The translations under genes and the position numbers were made by a program. Source: Desulfobacterales bacterium HSG17 (GTDB lineage Bacteria > Desulfobacterota > Desulfobacteria > Desulfobacterales > Desulfococcaceae). From it: a DNA stretch of 10,924 nucleotides. The stretch lies in assembly GCA_030377945.1 (NCBI GenBank), contig JAUCGD010000092.1, positions 821-11,744 on the forward strand, written 5' to 3'. Of this stretch, positions 1-6,322 are shown in pieces (the stretch's first letter is position 1; each line of letters begins with the position of its first letter). The notes beneath the pieces were generated by a model that was not told where the DNA came from, searched no databases, and was given only the letters and a program-made list of their open reading frames with translations.

Positions 1-203
1 AAAATTATGTGAAGGTGCGTTACGCTATCGCTAACGCACCCTACGGTTTTATTTTACGGGTAAAAACTGTATTGCTGCGGGTTGTGATGCAGAGATAAAG
101 CACCAGCCTCCGCTTCCTCCATTGTCACCATCATATTCCGTTTCCACTTCCGGTGTTCCCGGTTCTGCCGGAGACAGGTTTATATGGGGATCGGAATTGG
201 CAG
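1..203. repeat. Direct repeat copy 1 (matches 269-471)
   Basis: This segment is repeated at 269-471 with an offset of 268 bases. I see only two mismatches, both in the stretch matching 385-405. Each copy contains about 13 bases of AT-rich leader, a REP palindrome, and the last ~51 codons of the large surface-protein gene. The match stops abruptly after base 203, where the intact gene continues upstream but this copy runs into unrelated sequence and an inverted REP. Because the window starts at base 1, the duplication may extend further left. Confidence 0.95.
14..44 (-). repeat. REP element 1, short-loop subtype
   Basis: A 9-bp stem GGTGCGTTA/TAACGCACC encloses a 9-nt loop (CGCTATCGC on the plus strand), and GTAG lies 5' of the stem on the minus strand. 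It begins five bases past the stop codon of the pseudogene fragment, as REP 3 does for the intact gene. Confidence 0.93.
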
Positions 204-204
204 A
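49..204 (-). pseudogene. Truncated C-terminal fragment of the large surface protein
   Basis: Read on the minus strand, this gives the last ~51 residues of the neighbouring large surface protein, including the SDPHINLSPAEPG stretch and the Gly-rich GGSGGWCFISAS tail, ending at the equivalent TAA (49-51). An in-frame TAA lies immediately upstream at 205-207 and no start codon is seen, so it cannot be a gene by itself. The few differences (a Y and a G in the acidic stretch of the tail) suggest a recent duplication. It is most simply a by-product of REP-associated rearrangement or unequal recombination. It could also be the last remnant of a second full-length paralogue. Confidence 0.85.
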
Positions 205-208
205 TTAA

Positions 209-239
209 GTAGGGTGCGTTAGCGATAGCGTAACGCACC
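209..239 (+). repeat. REP element 2, short-loop subtype, inverted
   Basis: This is an exact reverse complement of REP 1 and REP 3, with GTAG at 209-212. It lies five bases past the break point of the duplicated fragment at 203/204. It is the only plus-oriented REP here with the 31-nt short-loop form; all others on this strand have the GGC...GCC inner stem. Confidence 0.92.
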
Positions 240-268
240 GGTTTGGATTAAGATTTATGATAAGTTAA

Positions 269-471
269 AAAATTATGTGAAGGTGCGTTACGCTATCGCT
301 AACGCACCCTACGGTTTTATTTTACGGGTAAAAACTGTATTGCTGCGGGTTGTGATGCAGAGATAAAGCACCAGCCTCCGCTTCCTCCATTGTCATCATC
401 ATCTTCCGTTTCCACTTCCGGTGTTCCCGGTTCTGCCGGAGACAGGTTTATATGGGGATCGGAATTGGCAG
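269..471. repeat. Direct repeat copy 2 (matches 1-203)
   Basis: This is the copy attached to the intact gene: leader, REP 3 and the terminal codons of the large surface protein. See the copy at 1-203. Between the two copies lie 65 bases holding REP 2 and an AT-rich stretch. Confidence 0.95.
282..312 (-). repeat. REP element 3, short-loop subtype
   Basis: The GTAG end lies four bases downstream of the TAA stop (317-319) of the large surface-protein gene. In the mRNA the hairpin would sit directly at the 3' end of the coding region. A T-run follows only about nine bases after the stem, so it is not a textbook intrinsic terminator. Stabilising the mRNA 3' end is the alternative role. Confidence 0.93.
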
Positions 472-3400
472 TAAACTCTGCCAGGTTGCTGACTCCATCT
501 CCGTCTGTATCTTCAGCAGCATCAGCCGGATTATTAATATCCAGCCCGTTTTGTTTTTCCCAGTCATCAGGCATTCCATCCTTGTCTGCATCTTCTACAA
601 TAAAAGTTATTGATGCCGGACGGTTTATTTCAAGAACAGCCATTCCATCCTCTGTTACTTCAAAAGGAATATCTGTTTTAACAAATCCGTCAACATCATC
701 TCCGCTTTCTTTTATCATAGTTGACAGCAGCCTTGGGGCATCAGGCATAGAGTTTAATACATTATATGCCTCTGCATCAGGGTTCAAATGGAGAGAAAGC
801 TTTATTGCCGGTGCTTCTGAGTTGCTGCCTGATTCAGTATCAGGATTATAGATTATTGGAGAACCTGCATAATTACCGGTTCCTGCTTTAAAAGAGATTG
901 TTTTAACTTCAGCAGCTGTATCTCCTCCAAAACTGAAAGTTTTTATCTCCATGTCAATTTCATCATCAGGCCCAGGATTTACAATCCCTGTTTCGGTATT
1001 GATAAACAGGGATTCAACTGAAATTGCAGGAATTTCAATAAAAGCATTATTGGTATTTCCCAAAGCATCCTGGGTTGTATATTCAAATCTATTGGCAGCA
1101 GAAGGATCAAATGTCAGTTCTGTTATGGTAATAACCGGTTCAGGAAAACCAAGTTCCTGTAATAATGTTTCAATATCATTTGTTTCTTCCTGTTCATCGC
1201 CTTCAGTATCGTCTGTATTACCTGGTGTTTGATCTTCAGAAGAATCTCCAGGTTCGTTTTCATCGGTATCCTGATCTTCCTGGATATCTCCTTCATCAGT
1301 ATCTCCTGTATTACCTGGTGTTTGATCTTCAGAAGAATCCCCAGGTTCGTTTTCATCGGTATCTTGATCTTCCTGGGTATCTTCTTCATCAGTATCTCCT
1401 GTATCTCCAGGCTCAGGCGGAATATATGGAATTTCCGGTACAAAATTCGAGATATTCGGGTTTGTTCCCTGTATGAATTCCAGCAGGTTATTATTTCCGT
1501 CATCATCCGAATCAAGCTCTGCATCAGAGGCATCTATGGGATTAAGATTATTTGCTGTCTCCCACCCGTCAGGCATTCCATCCTTATCAGTGTCAGGTTC
1601 ATTGGGATTTGTTGTGGCTGTGAATTCTTCCAGATTTGCAAGACCGTCATCATCCAAATCAAGCTCTGCATCAGAGGCATCATTGGGATTCAGATTATTT
1701 GCTGTCTCCCACCCGTCAGGCATTCCGTCATTATCAGTGTCGGAATCATTGGGATTTGTTTTGGCTGTGAATTCTTCCGAATTGCTGAGACCGTCATCAT
1801 CTGAATCAAGCTCTGCATCAGAGGCATCATTGGGATTCAGATTGTTTTCCATTTCCCATTTGTCAGGCATTCCGTCAGAATCAATGTCAGAATCACTATC
1901 AGAATTATGGGGATTTGTTTTGGCAGTGAATTCTTTCAGATTGCTGAGTCCGTCATCATCTGAATCAAGTTCTGCATCAGAGGCATCATTGGGATTCAGA
2001 TTATTTGCTGTTTCCCATTTGTCAGGCATTCCGTCATCATCAGTGTCAGGTTTATCAGGATTTGTTTTGGCTGCAAATTCTTCCAGGTTACTAAGACCGT
2101 CATTATCCAAATCAAGGTCTGCATCAGAACCATCATGTGGATTCAGATTATTTGTTGTTTCCCATCCGTCAGGCATTCCGTCATTATCAGTATCAGGAGC
2201 ACCGGGATTTGTTTCAGCTGTGAATTCTTCCAGGCTGCTGAGACCATCTCGATCTATATCTAAATATGCATCAAAATCATTAATTGGATTCAGATTATTT
2301 TCCGTTTCCCATCCGTCAGGCATTCCATCCTTATCAGTGTCAGAATCATTGGGATTTGTTACAGCTGTGAATTCTTCCAGGCTGGAAAGTCCGTCATCAT
2401 CCAAATCAAGGTCTGCATCAGAGGCATCATTGGGATTCAGATTATTTGCCATTTCCCATCCGTCAGGCATTCCGTCATTATCAATGTCAGAACCATTGGG
2501 ATCTGTTCCGGCTGCAAATTCTTCCAGATTGGTGAGTCCGTCATCATCTGAATCAATATCCGCGTCAGAATCATCATTGGGATTCAGATTATTTTCTGTT
2601 TCCCATCCGTCAGGCATTCCGTCATTATCAGTGTCAGAATCATTGGAATTTGTACCGGCTGTAAATTCTTCGAAATTGTTGAGACCGTCAGTGTCAGGAT
2701 CAAGTTTTGCATCAGAGGCATCACTGGGGTTCAGATTATTTTCCATTTCCCATCCGTCAGGCATTCCGTCATTATCAGTATCAGGGTCATTTGGATTTGT
2801 TCCTGCTGTAAATTCTTCCAGGTTGGTAAGACCGTCATTGTCCGGGTCAGTTGCAGCATCCTGGGGATCGTCAAGATAGAGTCCATGAAATTTTTCCCAG
2901 TCATCCGGCATTTTATCCTTGTCTGCATCTTCCACAATAAAAGTTATTGATGTCAGATGATTCATTTCAATAACAGCTATTCCGCTTTCTGTTACTTCAA
3001 AATCTGCATCTGTTTTTACAAAACCTTCATCCCCGCTTTCATTTACCATAAAAGAAAGCAGCCTTACAGCATCAGTTATCGAGTTGAGAACATTATATGC
3101 CTCTGCATTTGGATTAAGTTCAAGAGAAAGTGTTATGTCCGGTGCTTCGGGGCTTCTGCCTGAGCCGGTATCAGGATTGAAACTTATTGGATATCCTGCA
3201 TAATCCCCGCTGTTTACTGCAAATGTTATTGTTTTGATTTCAGCAACTATATCTTCTCCAAAACTAAAGGTTGTAATCTCCATGTCAATCAAATTGCCTG
3301 GCTCAAAATTTATAAACCCTGTTCCGGTATTGATAAGCAGATATTCAAAGGGAATAGCAGGAATTTCAATAAAAGCATTATTGCTTCTCCCGGTTCTTCT

Positions 3401-4510
3401 TGAAGCGCTTTGGGTTGTATAGTCAAACCTGTTGTTCACAGAAGGATCAAATGTCATTTTATTTTTGGTGGTAACCGGTTTTGGGTAGCCCTGCTCCTCG
3501 AAATTTATGTCAAATGTTGCAAGAATAAACTGCATTGAACTCATTTTAACAGAGCAGTCACCTGTTCCTGAACAGCCGCCCATTAACCAGCCGGCAAATT
3601 TTGAACCGTATTCAGGTACAGCCATGAGCGCTACCTGGGAGTTTTCATTGAATTCATGGGCGCATTTTATTCCGCCTGACCCGCAGTCAATACCGGCAGG
3701 GCCGGAACTTATTTTTCCTTTACCTGCTCCGCTTTTAAATATGCTCAGTTGATGTTTAGTTACATTGGACAGCTTAAATGTGCCTGTTACGTTCTTAGCT
3801 TCATCCATTTTAACGCTGCATCCGCCTGTTCCTGTACAAGCCCCTGACCATCCTGCAAATTCAGAATCGGTTTCAGGTACGGCTGTCAGTGTTACCTGGG
3901 TATTTTCATCATAAGCCTGGCCGCAGTCCGTACCGCAGTTAATACCCGAAGGTGCAGAAACAATTTTACCGGTTCCATCCCCGGCTTTATCTACACCAAG
4001 TGCATATTGAGGTGTTTTTTCAATTTCAAATCCTGCAATAACATTTTGCCATGAGTCCATTGTAACAGAACATGCGCCTGTTCCTGAACAGGGCCCTGAC
4101 CACCCTGTAAACTCATAACCGGTTTCAGGCACAGCTGTCAGTGTTATCAGTGTATCTTCATTAAAGTCATTATTACAGTCAGTACCGCAGTCAATACCGG
4201 CCGGTTCGGAACTTACCTTTCCTTTGCCTGCCCCGGTTTTATATATGTTCAGGGTGTATTGTACAGGTATTACAATACTTACAGGTTCAGGCCAGAAACC
4301 TGATTCAAGTGTATAATAATCGTTTGCCGACTGACCTGGGGGGGCAGGTTGCGAGATAGTGCTTTCAATACTGTAATCCCCGGAACTCATGCTCATTGAG
4401 CCTCCGCCCATGACATCGCGGAAAAGCTCATAGGCTGAAGCTGATGATGACATCATAAATACCATAAACAGCATGGCTGTAATAAGTAGCGCTTTTATTT
4501 TATTCATCAT
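317..4510 (-). CDS. Large secreted/surface repeat protein with InlB-like and calcium-binding repeats
   Basis: Numbering is from the ATG at 4510 (about 1397 aa). Residues 1-26 form a signal peptide, probably cut after ASA. Residues 32-73 resemble a short Tyr/Gly-rich motif seen at the start of many exported proteins (ending YYTLESGFW). Three divergent InlB B-type repeats lie at 84-162, 169-245 and 253-333, each with a GWSG-type core and four cysteines (108, 112, 141, 147; 192, 196, 225, 231; 275, 283, 313, 319). An unrecognised domain at ~342-525 is repeated at ~1121-1307. Between the copies are ten 49-residue units (~526-1017), each with two DxDxDG-type calcium loops, and an acidic linker. 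A last calcium-loop pair follows at ~1307, then a GGSGGWCFIS tail holding the only other cysteine. No outer-membrane or transmembrane anchor is visible. A role in adhesion or cell-surface structure is inferred. An upstream ATG at 4537 exists, but the Shine-Dalgarno at 4516-4520 favours ATG 4510 or 4507. The gene overlaps the end of the dsbA-like gene, and REP 3 follows its stop. Confidence 0.9.
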   Translation of the reverse strand: MMNKIKALLITAMLFMVFMMSSSASAYELFRDVMGGGSMSMSSGDYSIESTISQPAPPGQSANDYYTLESGFWPEPVSIVIPVQYTLNIYKTGAGKGKVSSEPAGIDCGTDCNNDFNEDTLITLTAVPETGYEFTGWSGPCSGTGACSVTMDSWQNVIAGFEIEKTPQYALGVDKAGDGTGKIVSAPSGINCGTDCGQAYDENTQVTLTAVPETDSEFAGWSGACTGTGGCSVKMDEAKNVTGTFKLSNVTKHQLSIFKSGAGKGKISSGPAGIDCGSGGIKCAHEFNENSQVALMAVPEYGSKFAGWLMGGCSGTGDCSVKMSSMQFILATFDINFEEQGYPKPVTTKNKMTFDPSVNNRFDYTTQSASRRTGRSNNAFIEIPAIPFEYLLINTGTGFINFEPGNLIDMEITTFSFGEDIVAEIKTITFAVNSGDYAGYPISFNPDTGSGRSPEAPDITLSLELNPNAEAYNVLNSITDAVRLLSFMVNESGDEGFVKTDADFEVTESGIAVIEMNHLTSITFIVEDADKDKMPDDWEKFHGLYLDDPQDAATDPDNDGLTNLEEFTAGTNPNDPDTDNDGMPDGWEMENNLNPSDASDAKLDPDTDGLNNFEEFTAGTNSNDSDTDNDGMPDGWETENNLNPNDDSDADIDSDDDGLTNLEEFAAGTDPNGSDIDNDGMPDGWEMANNLNPNDASDADLDLDDDGLSSLEEFTAVTNPNDSDTDKDGMPDGWETENNLNPINDFDAYLDIDRDGLSSLEEFTAETNPGAPDTDNDGMPDGWETTNNLNPHDGSDADLDLDNDGLSNLEEFAAKTNPDKPDTDDDGMPDKWETANNLNPNDASDAELDSDDDGLSNLKEFTAKTNPHNSDSDSDIDSDGMPDKWEMENNLNPNDASDAELDSDDDGLSNSEEFTAKTNPNDSDTDNDGMPDGWETANNLNPNDASDAELDLDDDGLANLEEFTATTNPNEPDTDKDGMPDGWETANNLNPIDASDAELDSDDDGNNNLLEFIQGTNPNISNFVPEIPYIPPEPGDTGDTDEEDTQEDQDTDENEPGDSSEDQTPGNTGDTDEGDIQEDQDTDENEPGDSSEDQTPGNTDDTEGDEQEETNDIETLLQELGFPEPVITITELTFDPSAANRFEYTTQDALGNTNNAFIEIPAISVESLFINTETGIVNPGPDDEIDMEIKTFSFGGDTAAEVKTISFKAGTGNYAGSPIIYNPDTESGSNSEAPAIKLSLHLNPDAEAYNVLNSMPDAPRLLSTMIKESGDDVDGFVKTDIPFEVTEDGMAVLEINRPASITFIVEDADKDGMPDDWEKQNGLDINNPADAAEDTDGDGVSNLAEFTANSDPHINLSPAEPGTPEVETEDDDDNGGSGGWCFISASQPAAIQFLPVK
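590..1150 (-). other. Second copy of an unrecognised ~187-residue domain
   Basis: This encodes surface-protein residues ~1121-1307. It aligns by eye with the domain at 2936-3487. Shared landmarks, in order, are a PxPV start, TFDPS..NRF.YTTQ, NNAFIEIPAI, the INT.TG..N turn, DMEI.TFSFG, the LNP.AEAYNVLNS helix, SGD..GFVKTD and the closing SITFIVEDADKD, which runs straight into a calcium loop. Predicted to be mostly beta. I do not recognise the family with confidence; a 'choice-of-anchor'-type surface domain is possible. Confidence 0.75.
1217..1402 (-). repeat. Acidic linker, two 93-bp repeats
   Basis: A 93-bp (31-codon) unit occurs twice in tandem, almost identical at the DNA level, with a degenerate third start. 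It encodes Asp/Glu/Gly/Pro/Thr-rich sequence (EDQDTDENEPGDSSEDQTPG). It links the calcium-repeat array to the second copy of the unrecognised domain. The low complexity and strong negative charge suggest a flexible spacer that may bind calcium. Confidence 0.85.
1460..2935 (-). repeat. Ten tandem 147-bp units encoding paired calcium-binding loops
   Basis: The period is 147 bp (49 aa), seen for example as the recurring 'cattgggattcag' at 1681 and 1828. Each unit has two loops, DxDxDGMPDxWE and DxDxDGLxNLEEF, separated by NNLNPxDASDA, followed by a TNPND linker. This is the thrombospondin type-3/dockerin-like calcium-loop pattern. The unit spanning about 1880-1990 is 12 bp longer, adding an SDSD stretch before its first loop. 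The first unit (next to 2935) is the most divergent, with DADKDKMPDDWE. The near-identical DNA makes copy-number change by recombination likely. Confidence 0.93.
2936..3487 (-). other. First copy of the unrecognised ~184-residue domain
   Basis: This encodes surface-protein residues ~342-525, between the last InlB-like repeat and the calcium-loop array. It shares an ordered set of motifs with the copy at 590-1150 (TFDPS, NNAFIEIPAI, DMEI.TFSFG, LNP.AEAYNVLNS, SITFIVEDADKD). Both copies run directly into a DADKD.MPDDWE loop, so the duplicated unit is probably this domain plus one calcium-loop repeat. Confidence 0.75.
3512..4261 (-). repeat. Three divergent InlB B-type repeats (Cys-rich)
   Basis: Three repeats of about 84 codons encode residues 84-333 of the surface protein. 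Each follows the order hydrophobic strand, GxGKxxS, PAGIDCGTDC, LTAVPE, FxGWSG, CSGTGxCSV.M, then A.F. This is the divergent InlB B-repeat pattern (Flg_new_2-like) with two Cys pairs per unit, most simply read as two disulfides per repeat. The third unit has a longer CGSGGIKC spacing in its first Cys pair and a GWLMGG core. Confidence 0.85.
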
Positions 4511-5324
4511 TTTTTCCTCCTTTTTTGCCAGGTTCATCCGGTTCAGGAGCTTTTTGATCCGGATTTTCCTGTAATAATCGCTGAATAAGCGGAATGAAAA
4601 AGTTTTTTGGGCGTGAACCTTTTATTAGAATCCCGTTAATAACAAATGAAGGTGTTGAATGCAGTCCAAGCTTTCGGGTATCGGCCTTGTCTGTCTTAAT
4701 GGCCTTTGCCGTTGCTTCCGATTTCCTGTCCCTGTTAAATTTTTCCATGTCAAGGTTGAGTTCTTTTGCAGAATTGACAAGGCTGTCTTCATTTAGTTTC
4801 GGGCCTGTAAAAAAGAGCATGTCATGAAATTCCCAGAATTTTCCCTGTGCGCCTGCGGCCATAGCTGCTTTTGCTGCCTCAAGTGCAAAAACATGGCTTC
4901 TGAGTACATTGTTTTTAAATACCCGCTTGATTTTTCCGGGAAATTCCTGCATCAGTTCCCCAATCAGTTCAGATGCCCTGGCACAGCCGGGGCATTGAAA
5001 GTCAGAGTATTCAATAATTGTAACCGGAGCGTTTTCAGGGCCAAGAACAGGGCTGTGGAGCAGGATTTTGTCTTTGACCCGCTTTGCCATTAGTTCTTCA
5101 ATTGACATTTTTTTATGTGCAGCCTGTTCTTTGCGTTTCTGCTTTTGCAGTTCCTTTACGTAATCATTGATAGTTTCGTAGATAACCCGTGGATTTTCCC
5201 GTATAACCTGCTTGATAAATTCCCGGAGTTCGTCATCATTTATGCTGACGGTTCCGGCATTAACCATTGAACCTGCAAGGAGTATATATGCTGCGATTGT
5301 AAAAATAATAAAAATATGTTTCAT
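4500..5324 (-). CDS. DsbA-family periplasmic thiol:disulfide oxidoreductase
   Basis: 274 aa. An N-terminal signal peptide is probably cut after VNA (residue 23). Residues ~28-75 are charged and helical (IRENPRVIYETINDYVKELQ), resembling the N-terminal helical segment of Com1/ScsC-like DsbA relatives that can mediate oligomerisation. The thioredoxin fold follows: VTIIEYSDFQ then the active site C111-P-G-C114, and the cis-proline motif T224-P225 in STPSFVING. These are the only two cysteines. The tail (~255-274) is low-complexity and charged and carries the ribosome-binding site of the next gene. GGAG at 5332-5335 sits 7 bases before the ATG. Expected role: forming or rearranging disulfides in exported proteins. 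The overlap with the surface-protein gene suggests that protein, with 12 Cys in its InlB-like repeats, is the main client. Whether it acts as an oxidase or isomerase cannot be told from sequence. Confidence 0.92.
   Translation of the reverse strand: MKHIFIIFTIAAYILLAGSMVNAGTVSINDDELREFIKQVIRENPRVIYETINDYVKELQKQKRKEQAAHKKMSIEELMAKRVKDKILLHSPVLGPENAPVTIIEYSDFQCPGCARASELIGELMQEFPGKIKRVFKNNVLRSHVFALEAAKAAMAAGAQGKFWEFHDMLFFTGPKLNEDSLVNSAKELNLDMEKFNRDRKSEATAKAIKTDKADTRKLGLHSTPSFVINGILIKGSRPKNFFIPLIQRLLQENPDQKAPEPDEPGKKGGKNDE
4516..4520 (-). promoter_or_regulatory. Shine-Dalgarno of the surface gene, inside the dsbA-like gene
   Basis: On the minus strand GGAGG lies 5 bases before ATG 4510 and 8 bases before the adjacent ATG 4507. 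This supports those starts over the upstream ATG at 4537. The same bases encode the KKGGK stretch at the C terminus of the dsbA-like protein, and the dsbA-like stop (TAA, 4502-4500) lies downstream of the start, so translation of the two genes is likely coupled. Confidence 0.8.
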
Positions 5325-5391
5325 TTGCTTTCTCCGTTATTCTTGTTTACTTAACACCTTTTTTCCCATACCACATATGATTTACCAACAT

Positions 5392-5422
5392 GGTGCGTTA
5401 CGCTATCGCTAACGCACCCTAC
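5392..5422 (-). repeat. REP element 4, short-loop subtype
   Basis: Identical to REP 1 and REP 3, with a perfect 9-bp stem and GTAG on the minus strand. It is the REP nearest the dsbA-like gene, ending about 67 bases upstream of its start codon. Confidence 0.93.
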
Positions 5423-5470
5423 ATGTTCGCCTTAATACACCTTTTTTTGCCAAACACAATTTTACCACCC

Positions 5471-5501
5471 GGTGCGTTACGCTATCGCTAACACACCCTA
5501 C
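5471..5501 (-). repeat. REP element 5, short-loop subtype, wobble variant
   Basis: As REP 4, but the right arm reads TAACACACC. On the GTAG (minus) strand this leaves a G-T/G-U wobble in the stem rather than an A-C mismatch. Confidence 0.92.
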
Positions 5502-5525
5502 ATGCCCGCCTTAATACCTTCTATC

Positions 5526-5558
5526 GTAGGGTGCGTTAGGCGCTAGCCGTAACGCACC
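5526..5558 (+). repeat. REP element 6, long-loop subtype
   Basis: GTAG, then GGTGCGTTA, an inner GGC-GCTA-GCC hairpin with one extra G, and TAACGCACC (33 nt). Seven T residues follow on the plus strand, which resembles an intrinsic terminator for plus-strand transcription although no plus-strand gene precedes it. Confidence 0.92.
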
Positions 5559-5592
5559 TTTTTTTGCCAAACACAATTTTACCAACCAACCC

Positions 5593-5623
5593 GGTGCGTT
5601 ACGCTATCGCTAACACACCCTAC
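5593..5623 (-). repeat. REP element 7, short-loop subtype, wobble variant
   Basis: Same sequence as REP 5, with the single-base variant in the GTAG-side arm; second unit of the tandem array. Confidence 0.92.
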
Positions 5624-5646
5624 ATGCCCGCCTTAACACCTTCATC

Positions 5647-5679
5647 GTAGGGTGCGTTAGGCGCTAGCCGTAACGCACC
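5647..5679 (+). repeat. REP element 8, long-loop subtype
   Basis: Same sequence as REP 6, followed by six T residues on the plus strand; second unit of the tandem array. Confidence 0.92.
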
Positions 5680-5712
5680 TTTTTTACCAAACACAATTTT
5701 ACCAACCAACCC

Positions 5713-5743
5713 GGTGCGTTACGCTATCGCTAACACACCCTAC
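5713..5743 (-). repeat. REP element 9, short-loop, overlapping the RAYT 3' end
   Basis: Wobble variant like REP 5. Its GTAG end overlaps the RAYT coding sequence: the last four codons (C-R-V-C) run into or lie within the element, and the TAG stop at 5732-5730 falls at the end of the first stem arm. Confidence 0.93.
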
Positions 5744-6284
5744 ATATTTGATTGATTTTGATGTTTTTGCTGCTGCCCCATTTTTCATTATAAATACCTT
5801 TTTTAACAAATTTGTGAAAACTTGAAAATCTCCAATCTTCTGGTGCTGTGCATAGTTCGTGTTTTACAGGATTATAATGAAGATAATTAATGTGATCTGA
5901 AAAATCTTGTTCATCACGTATTAAATGCTCCCAATATCTCCGCTGCCATATATTTCTTTCTCCACGCTTTTTCCGGGACATGGAAGGTTCTTTTTTCAAC
6001 ATAAGCCTGTCACCAAGTTGCTTTGTTACAAATGTTTTTATAAGCCGCCACCGTGTTGCATAGTCTCCATCATTTTCCGGCAAAGTCAGGATGCAGTGAA
6101 AATGGTCAGGGAGCAGAACAAAAGCCTCTATTGAAAACGGATATTTTTTGCGAACCTTGGTAATGGCCTGTTTAAGTGCAGTCCTGGCAATATCATTGCA
6201 CAGCCACGCAGCATCACGGTCATAGATCACCTGTGTAAAAAAGTAAGTTCCTCCTTTTATAGCGAGACGTTTATAATCGGGCAT
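5730..6284 (-). CDS. REP-associated tyrosine transposase (RAYT, Y1/HUH family)
   Basis: 184 aa from ATG 6284 (MPDYKRLAIKGGTYFFT), the usual family start; a TTG five codons upstream (6299) is less likely. Visible motifs are the N-terminal beta strand GGTYFFTQVIYDR, the HUH metal-binding motif in LLPDHFHCI (His61, His63), then WQRRYWEHLIRDEQDF and YLHYNPVKH. The last contains the candidate nucleophile (Tyr134 or Tyr137), followed by DWRFSSFHKFVKKG. Length and motif order are typical, so the enzyme looks intact. Characterised RAYTs are single-strand endonucleases that bind and cleave REP hairpins with a 5' GTAG and are thought to spread REPs. Here REPs 9 and 10 flank the gene and all 15 REPs carry GTAG, so it is very likely their cognate enzyme. 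Its own stop codon is inside REP 9. The AT-rich 6300-6322 segment between REP 10 and the gene could hold a -10 box, but the Shine-Dalgarno is weak, suggesting low expression. Confidence 0.94.
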   Translation of the reverse strand: MPDYKRLAIKGGTYFFTQVIYDRDAAWLCNDIARTALKQAITKVRKKYPFSIEAFVLLPDHFHCILTLPENDGDYATRWRLIKTFVTKQLGDRLMLKKEPSMSRKKRGERNIWQRRYWEHLIRDEQDFSDHINYLHYNPVKHELCTAPEDWRFSSFHKFVKKGIYNEKWGSSKNIKINQICRVC

Positions 6285-6322
6285 AACACCATCATTCAAT
6301 AATCGTATAATATTTATAATAT

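Larger units (their letters stand above)
5325..5729. other. Gene-free region filled by REP elements
   Basis: These 405 bases between the start of the dsbA-like gene and the end of the RAYT gene hold six REP palindromes (4-9) and the short spacers between them. I see no credible coding region. The promoter of the dsbA-like gene should lie in the ~67 bases between its start and REP 4, but I cannot identify a convincing -35/-10 pair. Confidence 0.8.
5471..5743. repeat. BIME-like tandem array, ~121-bp unit
   Basis: The unit is a minus-oriented short-loop REP, a 23-24-nt spacer (ATGCCCGCCTTAA...), a plus-oriented long-loop REP, and a ~33-34-nt spacer (T-run, then GCCAAACACAATTTTACCAA). Short-loop REPs recur at 5471, 5593 and 5713 (spacings 122 and 120). 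Two full units and a third first-half are present. Alternating inverted REPs of two subtypes with conserved spacers match the enterobacterial BIME-2 arrangement. Confidence 0.9.

Noticed and set aside
282..312. REP 3 as an intrinsic terminator for the surface gene
   Set aside because: In the gene's direction no T-run follows the stem directly (the first lies about nine bases on), so I do not call it a terminator.
1473..2879. Long plus-strand open frame (~468 codons) with a Ser-rich repeating product
   Set aside because: It is the antisense shadow of the 147-bp calcium-repeat array: its periodicity is that of the minus-strand repeats, it is low-complexity, and it resembles no protein family.
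4511..4537. Upstream ATG 4537 as start of the surface protein
   Set aside because: It would add nine charged residues before the signal peptide and lies upstream of the good Shine-Dalgarno at 4516-4520, which fits ATG 4510/4507.
5392..5743. Possible CRISPR array
   Set aside because: The repeats are inverted palindromes in alternating orientation, the spacers are themselves repeated rather than unique, and no cas gene is present. The pattern is BIME/REP.
5730..6299. Complete IS200/IS605 insertion sequence
   Set aside because: The protein has RAYT features and its hairpins are dispersed REPs rather than one pair of element ends. There is no tnpB and no duplication of the gene with its ends is seen.
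6285..6299. TTG start five codons upstream for the RAYT
   Set aside because: ATG 6284 gives the family-typical MPDY start and the extra residues (MNDGV) resemble nothing in the family; neither start has a strong Shine-Dalgarno.
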